From Bifidobacterium pseudocatenulatum DSM 20438 = JCM 1200 = LMG 10505 (lineage in GTDB: Bacteria; Actinomycetota; Actinomycetes; Actinomycetales; Bifidobacteriaceae): a DNA stretch of 64,000 nucleotides. This document shows, in pieces, positions 16,132 to 25,412 of this stretch; position 1 is the stretch's first letter; every line of letters begins with the position of its first letter. Under the pieces are notes generated by a model that was not told the DNA's origin, ran no database searches, and saw only the letters and a list, made by a program, of their open reading frames with translations. Where the stretch lies: NCBI RefSeq assembly GCF_001025215.1, contig NZ_AP012330.1, positions 2,170,001-2,234,000 of the forward strand, given 5' to 3'. Made by a program: the position numbers and the translations under genes.

Positions 16132-19100
16132 TCACGCGGCATGGGCACCTCGCTTTCGTATACGGCTGGAGCCCGAGCGGACTGTGCCGGATTGAACGCG
16201 TTGATCACGCACGTACCAGACCACGCCAGCTCCCATAAGCAGCAAGCCGAACATCAGAAACCACATCGTGCCCGCGCCTCCCGTATCCGGAAGCAACGCC
16301 GCATTGGTAACAATGGCCACGCGTTCCTTGGTGTTGTAGGAGACCGATACTTGGTATCCGGCCTCCGCGGGCTTGATGGTCTTGGTGGTATCGCCGTCCT
16401 TATAGGTCACGGCGGTTTCTTCCACGGTGTACGTGTAGTAACGCACGATGTCCTTGCCGTTGGCATCCTGTCCATCCACGAATGCGACCGGCAGTCCTTG
16501 AATCACCTTGCGCCAGGTGTTGCTCCAGGAAGAGGCATCGGAGGAGTCCAACGTCACCGTCCATGGATTCTTCTGCGTCACGGTTGTGCAATCCGCGCCG
16601 AAGCATTGAATCGTCTGCGGCGTCACCGTATTGCCACGGCCATCGGTATAGTGCGCGGCGATCTTCAGTTCGACCGACTGCGGCCGTTCGAGGTTGCCGT
16701 CCTTCCACACCTTCTGCACGGTCAAGTCAACGCTCCGGCAGCCGTCCTTGCCGCACGGGTCCTGGCCGTCGTCCGGTTCGGGGGTGAGTCCGCCGTTGTT
16801 GTCGGTCACGGTCGCGTCGAGCATGAGCACGGCCTTGGCCGGGGACTGGTAGGCATCGAGCTTCGTCTTGGTGCTGCCGTCCGTGGAGTCGACCACGGCA
16901 TCCTTGATGCCAACCCATGTGGTACCAGCGTCGCCGGATGCGGAGCCGTGCACAGCGCTGCTGTCGTATGTGTTGACCACGTCGAACAGCTTCACTTCCC
17001 AACGATCGAGTCCGGTGTTCAGCGCATCGTCTGCCGTGTTCTTCTGCGAGAAGATCTTGTTGCCGTCCTGTGCGGAGGTGCGGGCCTCACTAGCGTTCGC
17101 GGCCGCCTTGCGGTAAATGCGATAGGTGTTGTATGCCTTGTCGCCGTTGCCGTCATCGACCGGTCCGAGGATGTCGCTCATGGTGTTGAAGTCCCATACG
17201 GACTTGAGTTTGGTGTTCGAGAACGGGTCGACCAGTCCGCTGGCACCGCGGATCGTGTCGGCGTAGACCATGTGGTCGTCTGCCAGCACGCCCTCGTCGT
17301 TCAGTCCGGCGAAGCCGCCCGTGTAGCCTGTGGAAAGATCCTTCACACCGTCGGTATCCTGAGTTGCCCCTCCGCCGAACACGTCATAGCCATTGGCGAT
17401 GCCCGTTACGGTGGACTGTTCGACGCGCGTACGGTTGCCCTTGATGAGCTGGACGGTCAGGTTGCTGCCTGACCCATCCATATCAATGCCGTCTTTGCTG
17501 CAAGGCAGTTTGATGACACTATCGCCGATGGTGACAATCGCCACGTCGGTCTGCTGCTGGTTTTCATCATCAGCCTTGGACAGAGCAACACTCACCTTCA
17601 GTCCGAACAGGTTCACGTACAGCACGTCGCCTTCCGAAAGCACCTTGAGATCGAATACCTTGCCGAAGATGGCCGGGAACCACTTGCCTAAATCGATGAC
17701 GCCGACCTGTTCCGCCTTGTCGAGGTACAGGAGCTTGACCAGCGCGTTCACCACTTGCAGCAGCAGTTCCACAAGTACAGAGTTGACCTTCGCGTCAACC
17801 AAATAGGCACGGCTGGTTTCACCGACGAATCCGCCGGCAATCTCACCGCTAGTGACCTTCTTGAGATTGTCAGACGTGCAGCCCTTCACCCTGGCCAAAT
17901 CCACGTATCCAACAAAACCGCCTGCGACCTCACGTCCGGTAGCCTTGTCGGTGGCTTTGCCGTAATTGTCGCCATGGTGTGTGGCGGTGACGGTATAACC
18001 GTCCGGGATGCCGGTGACGCGCGAATCGCCAACGTGCGAGCCCCAGATGTCAAGTACGCCGGCCGTGGCACCAAGCAGATTGAGCGCATCCGTGCCGAGT
18101 TGTGCATTGTCGGCGGCGACCGTGCCGGATTTGCCAAGATGCCCGATGAAGCCGCCCACGTAGTTCACGCCGGTCACACTGTTGAGGTTGGTGACCGCAG
18201 ACTGCTTCACAGAGCCATTGATCAGTCCACCGCCGAAGCCACCGACCGCACCGGTGTAACGCTTCGAGTCAAGCATGCCCTTTGTGGTGGAATCATGGGC
18301 GACAATCTGGATGCCGTCGCTCACACCGTTGACCTGACCGTCATAGATGAAGGTGCGGAATGCTTCGAGCACGCCCACGTTGCCAACCTTGAGCAGTTTG
18401 AGCAGCAGGTTGGTATCCTGCTTATCGCCGGCCTCGCCGCCGCCGACGGAAGCGACGCTGGATACATCAGCAAGGCCAAAGAAGCCACCGGCGTATTGCC
18501 CGCCTTCGACAGCGCGCAGCCCGTTAACAGTAAGAGAAGCCGGGTCATTGTTCGGATCCGCTTCACTGCCGGTGCCTTTGGCGGAATCCTTGTCACCGAG
18601 GATCGCGGCTTGCAACGAACCAGCGAAACCGCCGGCGTTCAGGGCATACTTGGCTGTGGTATTACCCTTATCGTCCTTGCTCTCATATGCGCCATTGACC
18701 GTGTATCCCCATGCCGGGTCATCCGAGCTCACATGTGCACCGCGAATCGTCGTAACCGTGGCCTGCAATACGCTGACCAGACTTGCCGGGTTCGATACCA
18801 GCGAGTCGAGGATTCCTTGCAGGAATCCCTCGGACGCATTGGTGTCCACATCCGCAACCGCACCGGCAGTGGCCACGCCGATAAATCCGCCGACATTGTT
18901 GCGCCCTTCCACCTTGCGCAGGTTGGAAACGTTGGCGCCGGCAGCGGTGACACCCTCGGCAAGCTTCTGGCCGTTCTGGTCGAGATCGCCCCAGATCTGG
19001 CCACCGACCGCGAGACCGGCATAGCCTCCGGCATTACCGGTACCGTGCGTGATGTCTTCACCGGTGGCCACGACCTTCATACCCTTGCGGTAGCCGGCCA

Positions 19101-22100
19101 CGCTCGAAGATTTGACGACGGGCACAAATACCTGTGCCACGTCGAGCATCTGTCCCAAATCAAGTTTGATGCCTTTGTCGCCGAATAGTTGGATAGAGCC
19201 GAACGAGGATGCCGAGCCGGATTCCATCGTGCCCGCATAACCGCCTGCCGCACGCATGGCAGAGACGGTCTTGACATCCATCGACTGGCCATCGGTGATC
19301 GTGCCGGTGCACATCAGACCGACGTGTCCGCCGGCGACGCCGGAATCATGCAAGTTCGCGCCAGTCTGATACTCCGCACGACCGGCGACGACGTTGAATC
19401 CGAAGATGTAGGATTCGAGGAACTTGTCCAGGGAATCCTGATCAGTAACAGAGCCCGCACCATCGCCCGTAGCTACCTCGGTAAATTCCTTGCCATACGC
19501 ACCGTACTTGCCGATGTTGTCGGCCCACGTCTTCCATTGGTCGTAGCTCATATTGCGCAAAGGACCAGTGACCTTCGAGTGCTCCTCGGTCGGGTAGACC
19601 ACAGACAGCACGCCAGCGAGATTGCCGGCCTTGATGAGACCGCCAAGCAAGGAGAGCGAACCGCCTTGAGCGGTATCGGCCGCCTCCATGAAGCCGGTGT
19701 AACCGCCGGCGATTTCGGCACCGTATACGCTGCGGATGCGCGCGGCGTAGGCTACGCGCTGCGGCCCGTTGTATTTGCCGTCGGTATTCTCCTGCTTCCA
19801 CGCTGCTGTGTTGTTGCCCCAGATATGACCGCCACGATTACGACCTGCATAGCCGCCGGCCATGCCGCGGCGTGTGGTCGTATCCGATGCCGCCTGGGCA
19901 CGCACCGCGCCGCCGCACACTGCGGCATCGGTCGAGCTGTTGCGAATCGTCGGCACGAAGTCCTGCACGAGCGAGAGCAGGTTGTCGAGGTTGACAAGCT
20001 TCTTGAGCACGCTGCCGTCACCAAGCACGTTCGCCACGGCTCCCGGCTGCATGGCGCCCACGTAACCGCCGGCCGAAACCTGGCCGATGATGTATACGAA
20101 CTCATGAGAGCTCGAGTCCTGAATATAGCCGCCTTCAATGTCTCCGGCGAAACCACCAGCCATACCCAGTGGATCGGGCTCATTGTTGGCATTCCTATGA
20201 TTTGCGGTGCTGGCCAGAACGGAATATCCGCCGATGCCGCCAGTCACATCGGAGTGTTCAATCGACGAGACGACGACATCCAGCACACTGAGTACATCGT
20301 TGAGATTGACGTTCTGGCCGAGCAGGCTCAGGCCACCGCCCACAGCTGCCGCCGAGCCGATGTCCATTTTGCCGATGTAACCGCCGGCGTATCGCGCAGC
20401 GGTGACTGCATATGTGCTGTCTTTGCTCAGATAGGTGCCATCGATTGATCCGGCGGTTTCCAGATTCTTCGGTGCCTTGACATCAGTACGGCGCAGTTGG
20501 GTCACACTGGAATGGGACACCTGCACACCGGAACCGTATCCGATGTAGCCGCCGGCGGAACCGGATTGCGTATCGGACTGATCAAATCGGGTGGCGGAAA
20601 CGGTGAAGCCGGGATCATCCGGGTCGGAAATCTTGTTACCGCTAGTTGCCTCCACGGTGGTGGCATCGGAATGCACACCCGCGTAGGAGATGAATGGCAC
20701 ATAGCCCTGCACCACCTGCAACAGGTTGGCGAGATCCACCGTACCGAATTTGCCGAGCAAACTCAGGCCGCCGTTGCCAGCCGAAGCGAGCGCACCGGAG
20801 ACAACCTTGCCGCCGAAACCACCTGCGTATGCGCCGCCAGTCACATGGTCAAGGTTGACAACGGCCACGGGGTTGGTTTGCACGCGGGACTGTACACCGG
20901 CCAGCGTTGAGTCGTTCTTGAGATCGGTTTCGGAGAACTGGTTGACCTTGCCGCTTTGGAAGTTTCCCGCATAGCCGCCCGCGATATCGCCTTCGACATA
21001 ACCGCCGTTGACGTACGTCACGGTGGTATACGTATAGCTTGGAATCAGATACGGTACGGCACCGAGCAGGTCGTTCACGGACAGCAGGCCGCCTTTGATC
21101 AGGTCATCCAATATGCTGGAATCTTCTGCGTTGCTGAGCGCGTCGGCGAGGCCACCGGTGGTGGAGAAGCCCACGAAACCGCCTGCCACACCATCGGACG
21201 TGCTGGTATCGGCTGTGACCGATTTGAGGTTTGTCACATGGCTTTCCCGGGTCTTGGTGCTGTTGGCCTGACCATAGAAACCGCCTGCAGCGTAATCGGT
21301 CGTTTCGTTGTTCTCGTTCTTGCCGGTTGCCGCAACCGTGAATCCGCCAGAGATGCCGTTCACGTTCGATGCAGTGACTGCAACCGAAGAATATTGGGCA
21401 ACCGATAGCAGACCGGAAAGCTTGATAAGCCCAAGCACATTGAGACCGCCAGCGCCGATGGCGTCGCCTGGTCCAGAGAAGCCAATAAAACCGCCGGCTT
21501 CTCCCCTGGCCGAGACCGTGGCCAGATTGGTAAGGTTCGTGTTGGCCACGTCGCCGCCGGTGGCGCATCCGATGGCACCGCCTGCATAATATGAACCAGC
21601 CGTCACTGTCAAGCCGGATGCCGGAGCGGTGACAGACATGTTCTCCACGGTGAACGCGGCAAACTGGTCGAACTTCTTGAGCGTGGCAATATCGCCAATT
21701 TTCACCACACTGTTGAGCAACCCAGCTACCGTTGTCGGTTGCAGATCGCCGGCGATGCCACCCGCGTAGGAGCCCGTGGCCGTGACCGATTCAAGACCTT
21801 CTATGGTGGTGGAACGCTGCTGTGGGAAGTCACGAAGATTGTTGTACTTCCAGAATGTGAGATTTTGAAGGCGGTTCCGCGAGGAATCACCGATCACCGT
21901 ACCCGAACCTTCGCCCACAAGGCCGCCCGCGTAATCACCGCCGGCAGCAACTGTGAGGGAACCCTTCATTTGTGTACCGAGAATCACAGAAGGATTCACA
22001 CCGACGATGGATAGCAGTTCTCCTGCACCGTTATCGCTGCCGCTCAGCAATTTAGTCACAGCCTTGGTGAGCTGTTTCAACAGCGATGCATTCGTGGTAT

Positions 22101-24375
22101 CGTCCGTACCGAGTTCCAGGCCCCATCCCACGGAGGCGAATCCGGTGAATCCTCCGGCGTGGGATCTGTCGGCAGTCACGGCGACCGAAGCCGTAATCGA
22201 ATTATTGACAGCATAGGCATTGGCCATGGCACCGTTGAAGCCGCCGGCGTAGTCTTCGGCCTGCACGGTGATCTTATCGTCACCGTTTACCGTCAGGCCA
22301 CTGTTTTCGATGAGGCTCTGCGGACGCAGCGCAGACAGCAAGTCGACGCCAAGCGAGTTAATCAGACCGCCCACGTTGCCGTTGCGACTTACTCCGGCAA
22401 AACCACCGGCATATTGCGTTGCCCGCACGGTGAAACCATTCGTGCTCGTCACCGAAGAGTTCTCAATGATTGCACCAATCTGTGCACCGACAAAACCGCC
22501 GGCCTGCGAGTTGTCCTTGTTGCCGATCACCACGTTCTCTTTGAACCCGTTCACCGAACTATTCGAGATAACCGGGTTGTAGTAGCCAACCGGAATCAAG
22601 GCATTCAGCCCGAGCGTGCCGGACAGCAACCAGTCCACCAAATCGCCCAGCCCGAGGAACGGGATGACACCCAAGATCTTCGAGAGTACATTGGTGAGCG
22701 CTCCTACGATGCCGGAGACTGCATCGTATCGGGTTGCGCCCTCAACATATCCCACGAAACCACCGGTCATACGGCTTACGCTAGATACCGAAACATCTGC
22801 TACCTCGCAGTCCGTAACCTTGGTGTCCCCGTAGATACGGCCGGCAAATGCACCCGTGGCGAGGTTGGAAGGATTGTCTTTGTGCAGGGTGAGCAGACCT
22901 TGAAGATTGAGGTCAAGATCTACTTGTCCGAATGTCAATAGTTTTAACGCCTTCAACAGTGTGTCGAGCAGTAATCCCACTGCCGAAGTGAGCATACCGA
23001 GCAAGGTCGGCGGAATATACGATTCACTCGTATGATTCGTCACCGACACATCCTGCAGCTTGAGGTTCGACACCACGGCCGTACCGGCGCTGCCCAGACT
23101 GTTGCTGTTCATCACGGTCTTGTTCGTGATCGAGGCGAAGAAGCCGATGCCCTGCTGCTTGCTGACATCCAGCTGGTCGCCTTTGACATTAGAGACCATA
23201 TCTTTCTGATTGACGACCACATGGCTGATGACCGGACGAGCTGCGGTAGCGTGAACCACGCTTGCGCCATCGGCACCAACAGCCTTCCACAGGCTGGCTT
23301 CGGTGTCGCCGTCATTGGAGACCGCACCGAGCATAGTGCCGGAGAACATGAGCGGAGTCCACTCGGTGTTGTTGGTATCTGCCGCGTTCTTGGACAGGTC
23401 GATGTCACGGAAGATCAGGTAGTTGGCGTCTGCGGAATAGGTCAGGCCGGTGTTGGCAGCGGAGTAGTCCGTTTGCGTGCCATCAGCACCCACGCCGTAA
23501 TACTTGGTGCGGGTCCTGTTGACGCTTAACGCCGTGCATGCCAGCAGTGGACTGTCGTGGTCGGAGGCATCAGTATCGCGCAAAATATCTGAATCGGAGA
23601 GATCGGCGTCACCGGCGTATTCGGAAGACGGCGTGCCGTCCACCCACTGATAATTGAGGGCTCCTTGCTGCATGCAAGTCTGCGTGACCTTGTTGATGCG
23701 GCCAATAACCTTCTTGCCAGAACCAATCGCACGCAGCTGCTGCTCGTTACCAATCAGGATGTAGGTCTTGCCGTTGATCTCCTTCGTGGCCTGACCCTCA
23801 AAGTCACGGCCGCCAAGCGCCGTCGCGGCGACCTGCACATCGGCCTTCGCCGGCGATTGATCCGTCGCATTTGAGGAATCGTTCTTGGCATCTTGAGAAG
23901 AAGCATCGTTTGGAGCCTGCGTTTGGGCTCCATCATTAGTGGAATTGCCAGCGGTAGCTTCTGCTGAGTCGTCCGCCTTATTGTCTGTCGCACCATTTGA
24001 GGATTCGGAAGAATCACCAGTAGTAGAAGATGAAGGAGATGAATCCTGCTGTGCGTCTTGATTCGTTTCGGAAGGTGTTGGCGCACCGTTTGATGTATTG
24101 GCCTCTTCTGACGTCTTATCGTCAACGTTGACATTGCGGGCAGAAGGAGCAGCTACGACAGTATTACCCCCCCCCCCTCCAGAAATTACGGCGTTAGGAG
24201 AGCTACTCACATCGTCTATATTCTGAGCATATGCTGCAGGCACCATGCACACGATGGACAAGGAAACAGCAATAACCGAAGCAAGGCAACGCTTCAAAGA
24301 CAGGCACTGCCGTCCAGATTCCCGTTCTGTTCCTCCGTTAAACCCGCAACGGACGAACTTCAATTCCGAGCTCAT
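16132..24375 (-). CDS. fimB: Giant LPXTG adhesin, probable pilus tip subunit
   Basis: 2747 residues, far larger than most bifidobacterial tip pilins. A long-leader signal peptide (hydrophobic core ASVIAVSLSIVCMVPAAYA) precedes a Ser/Thr/Asn/Asp-rich spacer (residues 55-190). Then come about 30 modules each bearing an AGG(Y/F)xG motif, like GLUG-type adhesin repeats. Near the C-terminus there is a Cna-B-like domain (VDLTVQKVWKDGN), LPDTGG, a membrane helix and a basic tail. GGGGAG lies just before the ATG. A run of 11 G bases at codons 67-71 makes expression switchable by slippage; the frame is intact as sequenced. It heads the pilus operon. The symbol is by position and role, not close identity. 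Confidence 0.82.
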   Translation of the reverse strand: MSSELKFVRCGFNGGTERESGRQCLSLKRCLASVIAVSLSIVCMVPAAYAQNIDDVSSSPNAVISGGGGGNTVVAAPSARNVNVDDKTSEEANTSNGAPTPSETNQDAQQDSSPSSSTTGDSSESSNGATDNKADDSAEATAGNSTNDGAQTQAPNDASSQDAKNDSSNATDQSPAKADVQVAATALGGRDFEGQATKEINGKTYILIGNEQQLRAIGSGKKVIGRINKVTQTCMQQGALNYQWVDGTPSSEYAGDADLSDSDILRDTDASDHDSPLLACTALSVNRTRTKYYGVGADGTQTDYSAANTGLTYSADANYLIFRDIDLSKNAADTNNTEWTPLMFSGTMLGAVSNDGDTEASLWKAVGADGASVVHATAARPVISHVVVNQKDMVSNVKGDQLDVSKQQGIGFFASITNKTVMNSNSLGSAGTAVVSNLKLQDVSVTNHTSESYIPPTLLGMLTSAVGLLLDTLLKALKLLTFGQVDLDLNLQGLLTLHKDNPSNLATGAFAGRIYGDTKVTDCEVADVSVSSVSRMTGGFVGYVEGATRYDAVSGIVGALTNVLSKILGVIPFLGLGDLVDWLLSGTLGLNALIPVGYYNPVISNSSVNGFKENVVIGNKDNSQAGGFVGAQIGAIIENSSVTSTNGFTVRATQYAGGFAGVSRNGNVGGLINSLGVDLLSALRPQSLIENSGLTVNGDDKITVQAEDYAGGFNGAMANAYAVNNSITASVAVTADRSHAGGFTGFASVGWGLELGTDDTTNASLLKQLTKAVTKLLSGSDNGAGELLSIVGVNPSVILGTQMKGSLTVAAGGDYAGGLVGEGSGTVIGDSSRNRLQNLTFWKYNNLRDFPQQRSTTIEGLESVTATGSYAGGIAGDLQPTTVAGLLNSVVKIGDIATLKKFDQFAAFTVENMSVTAPASGLTVTAGSYYAGGAIGCATGGDVANTNLTNLATVSARGEAGGFIGFSGPGDAIGAGGLNVLGLIKLSGLLSVAQYSSVAVTASNVNGISGGFTVAATGKNENNETTDYAAGGFYGQANSTKTRESHVTNLKSVTADTSTSDGVAGGFVGFSTTGGLADALSNAEDSSILDDLIKGGLLSVNDLLGAVPYLIPSYTYTTVTYVNGGYVEGDIAGGYAGNFQSGKVNQFSETDLKNDSTLAGVQSRVQTNPVAVVNLDHVTGGAYAGGFGGKVVSGALASAGNGGLSLLGKFGTVDLANLLQVVQGYVPFISYAGVHSDATTVEATSGNKISDPDDPGFTVSATRFDQSDTQSGSAGGYIGYGSGVQVSHSSVTQLRRTDVKAPKNLETAGSIDGTYLSKDSTYAVTAARYAGGYIGKMDIGSAAAVGGGLSLLGQNVNLNDVLSVLDVVVSSIEHSDVTGGIGGYSVLASTANHRNANNEPDPLGMAGGFAGDIEGGYIQDSSSHEFVYIIGQVSAGGYVGAMQPGAVANVLGDGSVLKKLVNLDNLLSLVQDFVPTIRNSSTDAAVCGGAVRAQAASDTTTRRGMAGGYAGRNRGGHIWGNNTAAWKQENTDGKYNGPQRVAYAARIRSVYGAEIAGGYTGFMEAADTAQGGSLSLLGGLIKAGNLAGVLSVVYPTEEHSKVTGPLRNMSYDQWKTWADNIGKYGAYGKEFTEVATGDGAGSVTDQDSLDKFLESYIFGFNVVAGRAEYQTGANLHDSGVAGGHVGLMCTGTITDGQSMDVKTVSAMRAAGGYAGTMESGSASSFGSIQLFGDKGIKLDLGQMLDVAQVFVPVVKSSSVAGYRKGMKVVATGEDITHGTGNAGGYAGLAVGGQIWGDLDQNGQKLAEGVTAAGANVSNLRKVEGRNNVGGFIGVATAGAVADVDTNASEGFLQGILDSLVSNPASLVSVLQATVTTIRGAHVSSDDPAWGYTVNGAYESKDDKGNTTAKYALNAGGFAGSLQAAILGDKDSAKGTGSEADPNNDPASLTVNGLRAVEGGQYAGGFFGLADVSSVASVGGGEAGDKQDTNLLLKLLKVGNVGVLEAFRTFIYDGQVNGVSDGIQIVAHDSTTKGMLDSKRYTGAVGGFGGGLINGSVKQSAVTNLNSVTGVNYVGGFIGHLGKSGTVAADNAQLGTDALNLLGATAGVLDIWGSHVGDSRVTGIPDGYTVTATHHGDNYGKATDKATGREVAGGFVGYVDLARVKGCTSDNLKKVTSGEIAGGFVGETSRAYLVDAKVNSVLVELLLQVVNALVKLLYLDKAEQVGVIDLGKWFPAIFGKVFDLKVLSEGDVLYVNLFGLKVSVALSKADDENQQQTDVAIVTIGDSVIKLPCSKDGIDMDGSGSNLTVQLIKGNRTRVEQSTVTGIANGYDVFGGGATQDTDGVKDLSTGYTGGFAGLNDEGVLADDHMVYADTIRGASGLVDPFSNTKLKSVWDFNTMSDILGPVDDGNGDKAYNTYRIYRKAAANASEARTSAQDGNKIFSQKNTADDALNTGLDRWEVKLFDVVNTYDSSAVHGSASGDAGTTWVGIKDAVVDSTDGSTKTKLDAYQSPAKAVLMLDATVTDNNGGLTPEPDDGQDPCGKDGCRSVDLTVQKVWKDGNLERPQSVELKIAAHYTDGRGNTVTPQTIQCFGADCTTVTQKNPWTVTLDSSDASSWSNTWRKVIQGLPVAFVDGQDANGKDIVRYYTYTVEETAVTYKDGDTTKTIKPAEAGYQVSVSYNTKERVAIVTNAALLPDTGGAGTMWFLMFGLLLMGAGVVWYVRDQRVQSGTVRSGSSRIRKRGAHAA
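24167..24177 (-). repeat. Homopolymeric G11 tract in the adhesin gene
   Basis: Eleven consecutive C on the plus strand (G on the coding strand) encode part of a five-glycine run about 70 codons into the adhesin. Gain or loss of one base shifts the frame and stops translation early, so this is a contingency-type tract. Confidence 0.9.
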
Positions 24376-24417
24376 TGTCTCCCCTCATAGATTCGCAATC
24401 CCCTTTCGGGAGATTAC

Positions 24418-24447
24418 TGCATACAACTATACGGAAGAGGTTGACAA
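24418..24447 (-). promoter_or_regulatory. Probable pilus operon promoter
   Basis: On the minus strand, -35 TTGTCA (24447-24442) and -10 TATGCA (24423-24418) are 18 bases apart, about 43 bases before the adhesin ATG. TATAGT at 24432-24427 is an alternative -10 with worse spacing. Confidence 0.45.
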
Positions 24448-24500
24448 AAGAACAAAAAACGTTCATTTGCTGGGGCCGGTTAGCGTATGTCTTTCTGAGC

Positions 24501-24605
24501 AAAAAGAAAAGCCCCGCAGCTATGCAGGGCTTTTCCAACGAGGTCATGAGAGAGGAAGAGAACGACCCCGTTTAATGGTTGACGAAGCTTTAGGACCTCG
24601 CCAAA
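24501..24605 (-). ncRNA. Candidate structured small RNA, copy 2
   Basis: The second copy of the element at 5341-5445, on the same strand. Stem 1 is CGAGG/CTTCG (24600-24583, one G-U pair). The linker TCAACCATTA is identical. Stem 2 is AACGGGGTC/GACCTCGTT (24572-24537), with an 18-nt loop again containing CTCTTCCTCTCT. The terminator stem is AAAAGCCC.GC/GC.GGGCTTTT (24534-24507), then TTTCTTTTT. G-U pairs form only in the minus-strand transcript, which fixes the orientation. The upstream gtrA gene has its own terminator, so this copy is likely transcribed separately. It ends about 60 bases before the pilus promoter. Confidence 0.65.
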
Positions 24606-24635
24606 TCACTCATCATTCCGCACTTTCAAGTTTAT

Positions 24636-24704
24636 GCCAATCCCGTTTTCGATTTTACGCTGTTTTGACTTTCGATTTTACGCCAATCTCGTTTTCGATT
24701 TTAC
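24636..24704. repeat. Three tandem 23-bp repeats
   Basis: Units at 24636-24658, 24659-24681 and 24682-24704. Units 1 and 3 differ at one base; unit 2 shares the TTTCGATTTTAC half. A degenerate partial unit (CACTTTCAAGTTTAT) flanks them on the left. They lie upstream of small-RNA copy 2 on its strand and could be protein-binding sites or the remains of a decayed gene. Confidence 0.75.
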
Positions 24705-24785
24705 GCCGGCAACACTGCTGACGATTGCATTTCGATATTCAGAAATCATAAGAAACTACAGGAAAGCAGCAAAAAGGGCATAAGA

Positions 24786-24821
24786 AAGCCCGCCCGGAAA
24801 AAGGGGGAAGACCGGGCGGGT
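24786..24821 (-). terminator. gtrA terminator
   Basis: A GC-rich stem GCCCGCCCGG (24788-24797) pairs with CCGGGCGGG (24812-24820), with T-rich sequence on the minus-strand 3' side. Confidence 0.75.
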
Positions 24822-24857
24822 TGAGGAAGGGAAGAAAAAGAAGTCAGCTATGAAGGG

Positions 24858-25412
24858 TTACTTGGCCGTCTCCTTGGACTTGCTCTTCGGCATAACCCAG
24901 AACTTGAGCAGCGGGTAGCTCACGATCACGGCGAGCAGGGTGTTGACCACGGAAGCGATGGTGCCAGCAATGCCAGCGCCCATGCCCCAACCCTGGCACA
25001 GACCGGTCACATAGCCCGGCAGCACAAGGTTCACAACCACGATGATCACAGCGAGGATCACGTACTTCCAAGCGGCATCCTTGAAGCTGGAGTCAGACTT
25101 GAACACCCACTTCATCTGCACGAAGAAGTTCACCACCTGGGCGAGCGCCTCGGCAAGCAGGAAGGTGAGGAAGCCGCCCAGACCGTTGCCCTGAGTGTCG
25201 TAGTTGAAGATCAGGAAGTGGAACGGCTGCGTCAGGCCCATGCCACTGATGAAGATGGCGGTGCCGATCCACGTCACCACGAAACGGGTGATGGTGGAGA
25301 TGTTCGACAGCACGTTGAACAGGATGAACTCCCAGATGTTCGGGTGGTCCTTGATCCACTGGCGGATCGGACCGACCTTCTCAGCCGGCTGCGTTGCGTT
25401 GTTATCAGTCAT
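24858..25412 (-). CDS. GtrA-family membrane protein
   Basis: 184 residues with four hydrophobic helices, recognisable as GtrA-like (FILFNVLSNISTITRFVVTW; LGGFLTFLLAEALAQVVNFF; VQMKWVFKSDSSFKDAAWKY). GtrA proteins are small membrane proteins thought to help move lipid-linked or activated sugars across the membrane. The start overlaps the end of the GH3 gene by 8 bases, so the two are co-translated. That links this membrane protein to beta-glucoside use, in an unknown way. Confidence 0.8.
   Translation of the reverse strand: MTDNNATQPAEKVGPIRQWIKDHPNIWEFILFNVLSNISTITRFVVTWIGTAIFISGMGLTQPFHFLIFNYDTQGNGLGGFLTFLLAEALAQVVNFFVQMKWVFKSDSSFKDAAWKYVILAVIIVVVNLVLPGYVTGLCQGWGMGAGIAGTIASVVNTLLAVIVSYPLLKFWVMPKSKSKETAK

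Noticed and set aside
16132-24375. Repeated short motifs that might suggest a CRISPR array
   Set aside because: They are degenerate protein-coding repeats (AGG(Y/F)xG modules) in one long frame with irregular spacing. No identical direct repeats with unique spacers and no cas genes are present.
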